32,383 bases of DNA from an uncultured Clostridia bacterium (GCA_904420095.1 CAJFUB010000018.1:1-32383), one strand, 5' to 3'; shown: positions 16,192 through 24,060, counted from the first letter of the stretch. Notes: generated by a model not told the origin, from the sequence alone. A program made the numbers and translations.

Positions 16192-16532
16192 TTAATGCTC
16201 CGGCTTTTTCTTTACCACTTCATTTACAGCATCTTCCGGCCTGTACTGACAGCCTTTTGAATCGTTACTATCTGTTTTTCGACGAACAATATTCTGAATA
16301 ATTTCATCCTTGCCGCCGATCGCATCACCGCTGTTCAAATAATTTAGATACCGTATTTTTTCTGTTGCCTGCCAGAAGGCCAACAGCAGCCCGTACACCA
16401 GATCCATACAAAAGTACATTGAATCTGATTCCGTCCGAATGGCGGTTACCTGTCATTCCGGACCAATGAGAAAGCCAGGAGCCAGAGAGAGAAGGAGATC
16501 CGTAAGATAAAATCAATATGATTCACGAGCAT
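16192..16532 (-). pseudogene. Decayed mgtC-like gene (N-terminal part, frameshifted)
   Basis: From an ATG at 16532 behind GAGGGGGC the frame reads HIDFILRISFSLWLLAF and then stops at 16446. Pieces in the other two frames continue an MgtC-like N-terminus: GFLIGPE in one frame, and TGNRHSDGIRFNVLLYGSG in another, matching the family pattern 'GxLIGLERQxTGHxAGIRTNVLxxMG'. The in-frame remainder (75 codons, 16419-16192) has a short hydrophobic start and an unrecognised charged tail. MgtC is a membrane protein of Mg2+ starvation responses often encoded beside mgtA or mgtB, so the context fits. At least two frameshifts and loss of the rest of the gene make it non-functional. The identity rests on memory of the family motif. 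Confidence 0.5.
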
Positions 16533-16556
16533 CGCCCCCTCATCCAAAACAAGTAT

Positions 16557-16607
16557 AAAAAAACCGCAAGGAAAATCACATGCTTAAAACCATGCAATTT
16601 TCTTGCG
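16557..16607 (-). terminator. Intrinsic terminator after the winged-helix regulator gene
   Basis: CGCAAG (16565-16570) pairs with CTTGCG (16602-16607), extended by AAAAT/ATTTT. On the minus strand the hairpin is followed by GG and seven T (16557-16563). It lies 20 nt beyond the stop codon at 16627, so the ATPase-regulator pair is a closed transcription unit. Confidence 0.8.
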
Positions 16608-16626
16608 ATTTGGCAAGAATTAGACA

Positions 16627-17127
16627 TTAAAGCTCGTCGTTAAATTTATAGCCGATACCCCATATCGTCAAAATATATTCCGGAGCATCTGGATTTGGTT
16701 CAATCTTTTTTCGAAGTTTCCGAATAAAAGCCATGATATTGCTGTCATCCAGCAGATAATCGTTTTCCCACACAGCCTGATAAATTTGTTCCTTTGTAAA
16801 TACCTCGCCGCGATTGCACGCCAGAAAATACAAAATGTCAAATTCTTTTGGAGTCAATGCAATTTCACTGTCATCGCGGATCACTTTTCTGGACTTTGCA
16901 TAAATCGTTAGCGTTCCGCATTGAATTACATCGTTTCGGGAAGCCGGTACTGCATCATCTCCAAGTTCCAGCATAAGTGAGCTTACCGTTCCTTGTATTA
17001 AATCCTCAAGGCCCTCCATCAATTCTGTTTTCCCTTGCGTATCCGGCGCAGAGATTCGGAGTTTTTCATGGAGCCATTTGATGAGAGAGGAATCCAAACT
17101 GACCAGACCGATATTCTTTTTCAACAC
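16627..17127 (-). CDS. OmpR/PhoB-type winged-helix regulator without receiver domain
   Basis: 166 aa starting at GTG 17127 (or TTG 17124) behind AAGGAGG, 14 nt after the ATPase stop. Residues ~65-166 are a full OmpR/PhoB DNA-binding domain: IALTPKEFDILYFLACNRGE, FTKEQIYQAVWEND, NIMAFIRKLRKKI and the final wing ILTIWGIGYKF. The first ~60 residues are too short for a receiver domain (about 120 residues) and lack the phospho-acceptor pattern, so it is not a standard response regulator. Co-transcription with a Mg2+ ATPase suggests it regulates this operon, perhaps through the inverted repeat over the promoter at 19811-19831. Loss of the receiver could be a deletion or a true one-component design; I cannot tell which. 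Confidence 0.85.
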   Translation of the reverse strand: MLKKNIGLVSLDSSLIKWLHEKLRISAPDTQGKTELMEGLEDLIQGTVSSLMLELGDDAVPASRNDVIQCGTLTIYAKSRKVIRDDSEIALTPKEFDILYFLACNRGEVFTKEQIYQAVWENDYLLDDSNIMAFIRKLRKKIEPNPDAPEYILTIWGIGYKFNDEL

Positions 17128-17141
17128 AGATTCCTCCTTCC

Positions 17142-19796
17142 TTAAAGTAATTCATGATACTTCTTTACATACCACCTTTTTGCCAAGCTCATCAGCAGCA
17201 GGTACAGCGCGACAATGATTATTAGGAATCCAAAATAAACAGCCGGCAAAGCAGTTAATCCGATCAACTGACCGATCGGGGTAAATGTCAGAATGGTAAA
17301 AAATAGAATTCCTAGTATAGTTACGGCCATAACAGGAATCGAAGGCTTGCTTTGGAAAAGTGGTATCTTGGGAGTGCGGAGCAAATGCAGAATCAAAATC
17401 TGTGTCCACATGGATTCCAAAAACCACCCTGTCTGGAATAGGGCAATGAACCTTAACTGAGCAGCTGTGCCGGACAAAGACGAAAAGCTTCCTCCGCAAA
17501 CCCAAGGACAAAAGAAAAAAAATAGGAATACAAAAGTTAAAATATCAAAAAAGGAACTGATCGGACCGAAGTTTCTCATAAAGCGTCCCAATGTACGGCC
17601 AGACCATTCCAGAGGCCGGGAACAGATCTCCTCATCCACATGATCCCAGGGAAGAACGAGGCAAAGCGTATCATACAACAGATTTAATAGCAGAAGTTGC
17701 ACTGAAGTCATTGGGAAAAACGGAAGAAACACACTGGCAATTATTATGGACAAAATATTTCCAAAGTTGGAAGAAGCAGTAATCCGAATATATTTAGACA
17801 TATTAGAGAACGCTTTCCTTCCCTCCAAAATTCCCTCTTCCAATACATTTAAGTCCTTTTTCAGCAAAATGACATCTGCGCCTTCCTTGACTGCCTCTGC
17901 CGCTGTATCCACGGAAATTCCCACATCGGATTCCACGATTGCACGCAGATCATTCATTCCATCTCCCAGAAAGCCCACGGTATGCCCGTTTGCCTGTAAA
18001 GTCTGAACAATGGCTGCCTTTTGTTTTGGGGACAGTTCGGCAAAAGCTGTTGTATTTTCAATGCGCATCAGCTGCTCGTCGCCCGTCAAAGCATCCAACT
18101 CTTTGCCGGTTAATACCTGCTTTGCATCAATCCCTAAGCGGCGGCAGACAGAAATAGCGACATCGCGCTGATCACCAGTCAGCACCTTGATCCTCACATG
18201 GAGATTTTTTAACTTCTGAATTGCATCTGAAGCTGTTTTTTTAGGCGCATCGAAAAATGCCAAATACCCAAGGAGCGTCAGTTCTTGTACATCCTCAATA
18301 TTTAGCTGTTCTTGGTCAACCGATTTATAAGCCACTGCCAGCACCTTCATGCCATCCTCCAGCATTTCGTCCACAATGGCGCGGACACTGGAAAATCCGT
18401 CGGGCTCCATACAGCTGCGGTTTCCCTTATATTCGATATAGCGGCAGCGGCGGTATACTTCCTCTATGCTGCCTTTGACAATCAGCAGTTTTCTGTCGTC
18501 GTCTTTTACAAGCACGCCGGCTATTTTTCGCTCGTAATCGAAGGGCAGCTCATCCAGTTTAGGATACCGCACTGCAAGTCCTCTAAAATAAGCTTCGCGT
18601 CCCGGCAATTTCCGATATTTCAAAATTGCCGTATCAAGATGATTTGCAACGCCGGTATGGTATAAACTGTTCAAATAAGCCCAATCTAAAACTTTGCTGC
18701 TTTCATTTCCAAGAATGTCCATATAGTATTCCAGCAGTATGACATCCCCGGTGAGCGTGCCGGTTTTATCCACGCACAGCACGTCCATGCTGCCAAAGCC
18801 CTGCATAGCATTAATATTTTTCACCACAGTCTTCTTTTGGCCCATGGCGGCGCTGCCTTTTGCAAGACAGGCATTAATTACCATGGGTAACATTTCCGGA
18901 GTCAAGCCCACAGCTACCGAGAGCGCAAACATAAATGCAGAAAACCAATTTTCTTTTGTCAGTCCGCAGGCGATAAAAACCAGTGGCACCAATACCGCCA
19001 TAAAGCGGATCAGCACCCATGCGATAGAATTTGCTCCCTGATCAAATCTGTTTTTTCGACTGGATTCCGGCTCAGACAGTCCTCCGTAAACAGTATCCCG
19101 ACCTACGGCCAAAACGATGCCTTCTCCGGCTCCGCCAGTTACAGCAGAACCCATGAATACGATATTGCTGTATTCTCCATATGATTGCGGTTTTTCTACG
19201 GATAAAATTCCGGCGTTTTTCTCCAGTATCGCACTCTCGCCCGTGATCACGGATTGTGATACAAACAGATCGTTTGTCGCCGTCAGACGAATATCGGCTG
19301 GGATACGGTCTCCCGCAGAGAACCGAACAATATCACCCACTACCAGCTCCGAGGAAGGTATTTCCAGCCATTGGCCTTCCCGACGTGTCGTTACGCTGGA
19401 ATGAAGCAAGCTTGTCAGATGATCTGTGACATGCTTAGACCGCATTTCCTGAATAAAACGCACGACGCCGCTGATAAGCAGCATACACAAGATAATCAGC
19501 ACCGTGGTCATATCCCGGCCAAAATGAGAAGCGAGTAACACATCCGTGATAAAGGATATTATCACCAGAACAAACAGAATAATAGTGAATGGGTTGACAA
19601 AGGCTCTGCACAGGCGATGCAGCACAGTATCTTTGGCTCGTCCAGTCAATAAATTACTGCCATACTGCTGGCGTTTTTTTTCGACTTGTCCATCATCGTA
19701 TCCATTTGGAGAAATTTGAAAGTCAAGATATAAAGCATCCGTTCCCGCATGTGCATATTGAAGAACGCGCTGGTGAATTGAGCCGCTATCTTTCAT
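17142..19796 (-). CDS. mgtA: Mg2+-importing P-type ATPase (MgtA family), copy 2
   Basis: 884 aa from ATG 19796, chosen over the TTG at 19811 because GGAGGTG lies 6 nt upstream of the ATG and overlaps the TTG. P3B-type features are complete: TGES at 185-188, [19 protein letters not shown], phosphorylation site CVDKTGTLT with Asp343, and GDGMNDLRAIVESDVGIS (Met for the usual Val in GDGVND). Several stretches match copy 1 almost word for word, for example ITASSNFGN, but overall the two differ strongly, so they are old paralogues, not a recent duplication. It is the first gene of a two-gene operon with the winged-helix regulator. Confidence 0.92.
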   Translation of the reverse strand: MKDSGSIHQRVLQYAHAGTDALYLDFQISPNGYDDGQVEKKRQQYGSNLLTGRAKDTVLHRLCRAFVNPFTIILFVLVIISFITDVLLASHFGRDMTTVLIILCMLLISGVVRFIQEMRSKHVTDHLTSLLHSSVTTRREGQWLEIPSSELVVGDIVRFSAGDRIPADIRLTATNDLFVSQSVITGESAILEKNAGILSVEKPQSYGEYSNIVFMGSAVTGGAGEGIVLAVGRDTVYGGLSEPESSRKNRFDQGANSIAWVLIRFMAVLVPLVFIACGLTKENWFSAFMFALSVAVGLTPEMLPMVINACLAKGSAAMGQKKTVVKNINAMQGFGSMDVLCVDKTGTLTGDVILLEYYMDILGNESSKVLDWAYLNSLYHTGVANHLDTAILKYRKLPGREAYFRGLAVRYPKLDELPFDYERKIAGVLVKDDDRKLLIVKGSIEEVYRRCRYIEYKGNRSCMEPDGFSSVRAIVDEMLEDGMKVLAVAYKSVDQEQLNIEDVQELTLLGYLAFFDAPKKTASDAIQKLKNLHVRIKVLTGDQRDVAISVCRRLGIDAKQVLTGKELDALTGDEQLMRIENTTAFAELSPKQKAAIVQTLQANGHTVGFLGDGMNDLRAIVESDVGISVDTAAEAVKEGADVILLKKDLNVLEEGILEGRKAFSNMSKYIRITASSNFGNILSIIIASVFLPFFPMTSVQLLLLNLLYDTLCLVLPWDHVDEEICSRPLEWSGRTLGRFMRNFGPISSFFDILTFVFLFFFFCPWVCGGSFSSLSGTAAQLRFIALFQTGWFLESMWTQILILHLLRTPKIPLFQSKPSIPVMAVTILGILFFTILTFTPIGQLIGLTALPAVYFGFLIIIVALYLLLMSLAKRWYVKKYHELL

Positions 19797-19810
19797 CCGT
19801 TTCACCTCCA

Positions 19811-19852
19811 ATGCTATTTTTATTATAGCATAGAAAGAGATGCGTCTGTCTA
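19811..19852 (-). promoter_or_regulatory. Promoter of the second Mg2+ ATPase operon with inverted repeat
   Basis: On the minus strand TGCTATAAT (19830-19822) is a perfect extended -10; TAGACA (19852-19847) is a possible -35 with 19 nt spacing. ATGCTAT (19811-19817) and ATAGCAT (19825-19831) form a perfect 7-bp inverted repeat around a 7-nt spacer that covers the -10 box and start site, so it is a candidate operator. The leader is very short. Confidence 0.65.
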
Positions 19853-20076
19853 ACGCAAAGCTTGCTTTTTTCTTGTTTCAATGCAGATTGGCAAACCATT
19901 CCTTTGCCTATGCGCATAATAGATTCGCAAAACTTTACGCCGCCTGCGACGGTACAAACGCAGAAGTGCCTTTCTTCTGCCCGCCTTCTGTCATGAACTG
20001 AAAGATCGATTTTCAGGATCGGAGTGCTGAAGGATCACGCTGCAAATGGCGATAAAAAAGGAATGTTTCAAACGCC

Positions 20077-20511
20077 TTATTCCTGTACGACCAGTTTTTT
20101 GCACATCCATATATGCAGGCAGTGTTCCTCTAGAAATTCTTCTCCCACTGGGGTATACCCCTGCTTTTCATAAAAGCTTCTGGCCTGTACCTGTGCGGCC
20201 AATAACAGTCTGTTTGCTCCCCTGTTTTGTATCTGCCGCTCTGCTTCCCGCAAAAGCGCTGCCCCAAAGTGCTTTTTGCGGAATTCTTTTAATACCGCAA
20301 TTCTCCCTACGACATAAGCTTTGTATTTTCCATCCCAAAAGTACCGGCAGGTTGCGATCGGCTTGTTTTCCTCATTGTAAAGAACGATATGCGCGGCGAT
20401 CGCGTCTGTATCGTCAAATTCATCGGAGAAGCCCTGTTCTTCCATAAATACTCTTTTGCGAATGTAAACGGCGTCCTCCGGCAGCAAGCGGCAGGTTTTA
20501 AAATATGCCAT
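20077..20511 (-). CDS. GNAT-family N-acetyltransferase (ElaA/YjcF-like)
   Basis: 144 aa; ATG 20511 is preferred to a longer frame because GGGAGG lies just upstream and the extra 37 residues do not look like protein. The N-terminus has the YjcF/ElaA pattern IRKRVFMEEQGFSDEFDDTD. The acetyl-CoA motif A is VGRIAVLKEFRKKHFGAALL (residues 68-87), with motif B around ARSFYEKQGYTPVGEEFLEE. It should transfer an acetyl group from acetyl-CoA to a small amine or protein; the acceptor is unknown. It is transcribed alone from a promoter at 20638-20666. Confidence 0.88.
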   Translation of the reverse strand: MAYFKTCRLLPEDAVYIRKRVFMEEQGFSDEFDDTDAIAAHIVLYNEENKPIATCRYFWDGKYKAYVVGRIAVLKEFRKKHFGAALLREAERQIQNRGANRLLLAAQVQARSFYEKQGYTPVGEEFLEEHCLHIWMCKKLVVQE

Positions 20512-20637
20512 GTAAAGTCCTCCCAAGTATAACAGGGACATGAAATCGTTCTGGAAAAGCCGTCCAAGCGGAAGGAATTTCAATGTTCCCTGTCGTCTGC
20601 CCCATGGAGCAAGCGAGTACACGATATTAACCGATTC

Positions 20638-20666
20638 AGTATAGCATGGCGGTCTGCGTTCCGCAA
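20638..20666 (-). promoter_or_regulatory. Promoter of the acetyltransferase gene
   Basis: On the minus strand TTGCGG (20666-20661), 17 nt, TATACT (20643-20638) preceded by TGC (extended -10). The leader would be ~120 nt. Confidence 0.6.
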
Positions 20667-20763
20667 CAGCCGGGGACCTGCATCAGTCTGGCATTCCGGA
20701 AGCTTTAGGCGAGGCAAAGATCCGCTCAAAAGTAGTTTTTCGAAGCCTCCAGCTCTATTTGCT

Positions 20764-21369
20764 TTATGAGAGAAACAGCTTGGCAATTGCCGGTATGATC
20801 TCTTTGATTACCGTTTGCGTTGTGTTGATACATAAATCAAAATTCAGTTTGTCGCCCCAAGAATGCCCGGTGTAAAATTCATAATATTTCGCGCGCTTTT
20901 TATCAATGCCGGAAATCTGCTGCCTGAGCTCCCGGTCTGTGAGTTGCTCATCCGCCGGGGCCTTTTCCCGGCAGCGCTTGATTTTGCTCTCCATATCCGC
21001 ATAGACGAAAATTCGAAACGGCTTAAGTTCCTTTAAAATATAATCTGCGCAGCGCCCTACAATCACGCAATCGGATTTTTCTGCCATTTCAGTAATGATC
21101 CGCGCCTGCTCCTGATACACCTTCATGGTCTGTTCAAACACAGGATTGGCCGACAGATAAAAGCTTCTTCCGATATGGATGGGAAAAGAGAACAGAGGAT
21201 GACGCTCGGCGATCGCTTCTATATACTGCTCGGAAAGAGACGTCCGTTTTGCAATTTCGCTGACGATCTCCTGATCGTAATAGGCAAAGCCCAAAGCCTC
21301 TGATAACCGGCGGCCCAATTCCCGGCCGCCGCTGCCGAATTCACGCCCGATGGTAATAATCTTATTCAT
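20764..21369 (-). CDS. Cytidylate-kinase-like family protein
   Basis: 201 aa; ATG 21369 lies within the end of the MATE gene (ATGAATAA overlap) with AAAGGACGG upstream, so the two are translationally coupled. The N-terminal P-loop region IITIGREFGSGGRELGRRL and the following FAYYDQEIVSEIA are typical of the 'cytidylate kinase-like' P-loop family (AAA_26). CVIVGRCADYIL and the basic lid region KRCREKAPADEQ follow. True CMP kinases are longer and differ in the substrate site, so the actual phosphoryl acceptor is unknown. The coupling to a MATE exporter is notable, and it may modify an export substrate or act as a sensor; this is speculative. Confidence 0.88.
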   Translation of the reverse strand: MNKIITIGREFGSGGRELGRRLSEALGFAYYDQEIVSEIAKRTSLSEQYIEAIAERHPLFSFPIHIGRSFYLSANPVFEQTMKVYQEQARIITEMAEKSDCVIVGRCADYILKELKPFRIFVYADMESKIKRCREKAPADEQLTDRELRQQISGIDKKRAKYYEFYTGHSWGDKLNFDLCINTTQTVIKEIIPAIAKLFLS

Positions 21370-22708
21370 ATGAAACCGTCCTTTCGTAAAATAATTGTTT
21401 TGTATATCGAACAATCATGCACACGACATAAACCGCTACCAGCAATTCAGTCAGAGGCATGGCAAACCAGATCGAATCGGCCCCGGCAGCAATCGGAAGC
21501 AAAAAAATAAGAATGCCGCTGACAACCAGTCCGCGGGACACGGAAACGATAAACGCGGCCTTGGGCTTCATGAGCGCCTGAAAATAATAGGTCGAGAAAA
21601 TATTGAGCGGCAGCAGCAAAAAAGAAAGCCCGTAGCTGCGAATGATGCCGGGTCCAATCCGCAGCACCGCTTCTGTAGGATTCATAAAAACCTCGATAAA
21701 CTGATTGGGAATGGTTAAGCACAAGACGGTCCAAACGATGCCGAAAAAAGTCGTCGTGGACAATGCGTATTTGAGCGTCTGCCAAATCCGGTCTCCCCTT
21801 CCTGCGCCAAAATTAGTCGAAAAAATCGGCTGCGACGCCTGACCAACACTGTAAGCGCAGCACTGCGCAAAGGTGCTGATGTTGACAATTACGCCATAGA
21901 CGGAAAGCGCGTTTGTGCCCAGATAGGCCATAATCTGCCTGTTAAATAAAATGGTCAGGATCCCCATGGCAATATCGATAAAAAAGGTGGAAAATCCCGT
22001 TACGGAAATCTCTCGGAATTTGCGCAGCAGTCTTGTGGGGCGGACCAGCCGCAGGGTATTTTTCTTGGTAAAAAAGTGAGACAGCATCACGATGATGGAA
22101 ATTACGGTACCGATCGCCGTAGCGAGCCCTGCGCCAAAGGCTCCCATGTCGCATGTAAAAACAAAGAAATAATCGCCGAACACGTTGAAAATTCCTCCTG
22201 CCAAAACTCCGGCCGTAGCCAGTGCAGGATTTTTGTCGTTCCGCAGATAGGCCGCCAGCGATTGCGTAAACAGAAAACAGGGAACCACAAATTTGATTGG
22301 CCGGACATATTCACGCGCCAGCGGCAGAGTAGACTCGTCCGCACCGAACAGCAGCAGCAGCTCCCGGTCGAAGAACACAATAATGATCCATACGATCGCA
22401 GCCAGAATGACAGAGCCAATCATCGAAGCCGTGAAATACTCATTGGATTGCTTTTCCTGACCGGCTTCCTTTCCCCGAATGGTGCTGAAAAGAACCGAGC
22501 CGCCGATCCCCATCAGAAGCCCCAGGCTGTAAATGATATTCCAGATCGGCGCTACCACCGCCAAAGCCGCGGTTCCTTCCGGCCCGTGATATTGTCCCAC
22601 CATGGCCATATCTACAATGGAATAGATGGAAGTAATCAAGGCGCTGCCAAAGGCCGCTGCAAGATATTTGAAATAAAGCGTTTTTATCTTACCGTTCAGA
22701 AAATCCAT
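21362..22708 (-). CDS. MATE-family multidrug/cation efflux transporter
   Basis: 448 aa with ~12 hydrophobic helices in two matching halves. Features of the MATE family include the start FGSALITSIYSIVDMAMVGQYHGPEGTAALAV split across helix 1-2, NPALATAGVLAGGIFNVFGD in the first half, and VGQASQPIFSTNFGAG in the second. It would export cationic compounds using a Na+ or H+ gradient. The SD (GGAGGATATTTAA before ATG 22708) is separated from the promoter by a ~110-nt structured leader ending in a strong terminator. This leader resembles a guanidine-IV (mepA-motif) riboswitch, which would make guanidinium the inducing ligand and a likely substrate. Confidence 0.92.
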   Translation of the reverse strand: MDFLNGKIKTLYFKYLAAAFGSALITSIYSIVDMAMVGQYHGPEGTAALAVVAPIWNIIYSLGLLMGIGGSVLFSTIRGKEAGQEKQSNEYFTASMIGSVILAAIVWIIIVFFDRELLLLFGADESTLPLAREYVRPIKFVVPCFLFTQSLAAYLRNDKNPALATAGVLAGGIFNVFGDYFFVFTCDMGAFGAGLATAIGTVISIIVMLSHFFTKKNTLRLVRPTRLLRKFREISVTGFSTFFIDIAMGILTILFNRQIMAYLGTNALSVYGVIVNISTFAQCCAYSVGQASQPIFSTNFGAGRGDRIWQTLKYALSTTTFFGIVWTVLCLTIPNQFIEVFMNPTEAVLRIGPGIIRSYGLSFLLLPLNIFSTYYFQALMKPKAAFIVSVSRGLVVSGILIFLLPIAAGADSIWFAMPLTELLVAVYVVCMIVRYTKQLFYERTVSYE

Positions 22709-22730
22709 TTAAATATCCTCCTGACAAAAC

Positions 22731-22778
22731 AAAAAACCGGATAAAGAAGCGGGCGTTCCAGCCCGTGCCTTTATCCGG
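22731..22778 (-). terminator. Leader terminator upstream of the MATE gene
   Basis: A 10-bp perfect stem, CCGGATAAAG (22778-22769) with CTTTATCCGG (22746-22737), is followed on the minus strand by TTTTTT (22736-22731). It encloses a smaller hairpin (CGGGC/GCCCG). It ends 22 nt before the MATE start codon, so full-length mRNA requires antitermination. Confidence 0.88.
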
Positions 22779-22818
22779 CTCGTCATTTCCAGCGAATGAT
22801 TTGCCCTCCGCGCTAACT
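22737..22818 (-). ncRNA. Candidate guanidine-IV (mepA-motif) riboswitch
   Basis: The MATE leader contains, in transcription order, a conserved-looking CGGAGGGC (22810-22803), a hairpin TCATT/AATGA with loop CGCTGGA (22799-22783), then a hairpin CGGGC/GCCCG with loop TGGAAC (22765-22750) nested in the terminator stem. The two loops share UGGA. Known biology: guanidine-IV riboswitches were found as the mepA motif, in Clostridia, upstream of MATE genes and overlapping a terminator. The context matches fully; the sequence match is from memory and was not tested with a covariance model. Another riboswitch class or a peptide-independent attenuator is the alternative. Confidence 0.6.
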
Positions 22819-22823
22819 GCTTT

Positions 22824-22853
22824 ATATTAACATATTTTTATTTTTCCTGTCAA
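22824..22853 (-). promoter_or_regulatory. Promoter of the MATE operon
   Basis: On the minus strand consensus TTGACA (22853-22848), 17 nt, then TTAATA (22830-22825), or TAATAT with 18 nt. Transcription should start near 22818, directly before the structured leader. Confidence 0.78.
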
Positions 22854-22880
22854 GACTAGAAAACATGCAAATGCTTCCGT

Positions 22881-23117
22881 TCATTCAGAACGAAATACAA
22901 GCGCTGCAAGAATCCCAACCAGAAGGCTGCCGGCTGAAAGCCCCAGCAGGATACCGGATGTAAAATCCTGAAACGGAGAACCCCCGGTTCCTCTTGCTGC
23001 AATGCCCAGCACAACGCCAAGCACAATCAGAAGGATGCCGGAGAAACGATTCTTATTGCTCCTGAGCTTTTGGAACAGCCTGACAGCTTTCTTCTTATAA
23101 GGCCGACTTTTATCCAT
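22881..23117 (-). CDS. Small two-helix membrane protein
   Basis: 78 aa from ATG 23117, chosen over an upstream frame start because AAAGGAGAA precedes it. The N-terminal ~25 residues are strongly basic (MDKSRPYKKKAVRLFQKLRS). Two hydrophobic segments follow, GILLIVLGVVLGIAA and a Gly/Ser/Leu-rich SGILLGLSAGSLLVGILAAL. I do not recognise a named family. A good -10 (TATAAT, 23184-23179) lies ~55 nt upstream, so it has its own promoter. Next to it is an HdeD-family gene; both may belong to an envelope-stress set. Confidence 0.7.
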   Translation of the reverse strand: MDKSRPYKKKAVRLFQKLRSNKNRFSGILLIVLGVVLGIAARGTGGSPFQDFTSGILLGLSAGSLLVGILAALVFRSE

Positions 23118-23178
23118 CTTCCGGTTCTCCTTTCCTTTCTTTGCAGCCAAAGCCAACTCTCACAGATCTATCGTTTTT

Positions 23179-23184
23179 ATTATA
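23179..23184 (-). promoter_or_regulatory. -10 box of the small membrane protein gene
   Basis: Perfect TATAAT on the minus strand. The -35 at 17 nt (CGTTTT) is weak. Confidence 0.45.
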
Positions 23185-23310
23185 ATAAGACGCACAGGAG
23201 CAAAACGGCAAGCACGCTTTCGTTAAAGCGATGTAAAGAAGCTGCGGCATTTGGACGCATCGCACCCTTCCTGCATCAGGCCCATTTCGGAACGTACGCC
23301 CCCCGCAGAT

Positions 23311-23349
23311 AAGAAAGCAGGGCTTTGATCAGAGGAATCGTCAAAGCCC
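23311..23349 (-). terminator. Probable terminator of the HdeD-family gene
   Basis: A 9-bp perfect stem, GGGCTTTGA (23320-23328) with TCAAAGCCC (23341-23349), and a 12-nt loop, 26 nt past the stop. The minus-strand tail TGCTTTCTTATC is only moderately T-rich. Confidence 0.5.
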
Positions 23350-23374
23350 CGAACCGATTGCATACTCCGGGCAC

Positions 23375-23911
23375 TTATTTTCCGAGGAATCGACCTGCAA
23401 AAATAGCGCGAAGCAGAGAAGCGGCTCCCTGAAGAATCAGCAGAACGCCTGTCAGGATGCTGAGAGCGAATAGACTGGCGACCGGTTTCAGGAACGACAG
23501 GAACCCCGCCAATGCCAAAACGATCCCAATTGCCGTAAACCAGCCCCAGCCCCGGACGCCCATGCGCTGCAGGTCGAAGGAATTGACAAACTTTGTAATA
23601 CCGGAGAACATCAGCCACATACCGAAGATAAAGGGCAGGGACAGCGCGGTAAAGGCCTGGTTAAACAAAATAAGCAGTGACAGAAGAACGGTCAGAATAC
23701 CGTCCACAAGAAACCAGCCTGCCCCAAACATGGCGTTATTGCCCTTGGCGAAAATTACGATATCGACAATCCCGGACACCATCATGGAAATTCCCAGGAA
23801 AAGAGTTGCGGTAGTCAGGGCGACAGCGGGCTGTGCCAGGCAGATAATTCCACATATGATAAGCAAAACTCCGACTATCCCCCACAATACTCGTGAAAAA
23901 AACGTGTTCAT
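23375..23911 (-). CDS. HdeD/DUF308-family membrane protein
   Basis: 178 aa with six predicted helices in three repeated pairs, beginning MNTFFSRVLWGIVGVLLIICG and containing the DUF308-type segments WFLVDGILTVLLSLLILF and GVLLILQGAASLLRAIFAG. The SD AAAGGAAAA lies directly upstream. In E. coli HdeD is an acid-resistance membrane protein; many Firmicutes carry homologues of unknown role. Directly upstream lies a short remnant of an ABC ATPase gene, so the gene may now use a promoter that belonged to a lost neighbour. Confidence 0.88.
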   Translation of the reverse strand: MNTFFSRVLWGIVGVLLIICGIICLAQPAVALTTATLFLGISMMVSGIVDIVIFAKGNNAMFGAGWFLVDGILTVLLSLLILFNQAFTALSLPFIFGMWLMFSGITKFVNSFDLQRMGVRGWGWFTAIGIVLALAGFLSFLKPVASLFALSILTGVLLILQGAASLLRAIFAGRFLGK

Positions 23912-23938
23912 TTTTCATTTTCCTTTCTTTGTAATATT

Positions 23939-24013
23939 TTAGATTTTTATTCTGTCCGCAGCGACTTCATCGCCCGACGGATAATTTTTTCGTATATCTT
24001 TTAGTTCCAGCAT
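23939..24013 (-). pseudogene. N-terminal remnant of a LolD/MacB-type ABC ATPase gene
   Basis: A 24-codon frame from ATG 24013 with AAGGG upstream begins MLELKDIRKNYPSGDE, which is the stereotyped N-terminus of LolD/MacB-type ATPases (normally followed by a 'VxALxGV' strand). Here it continues only VAADRIKI and stops, 27 nt before the HdeD start codon. No Walker A follows in any frame. It looks like the scar of a deletion that removed the ATPase; alternatively a short translated leader for the next gene. Confidence 0.5.
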
Positions 24014-24060
24014 AGAATTTCAACCCTTCTGTCTATTCATATTGCATGTCGAGACGCTCT

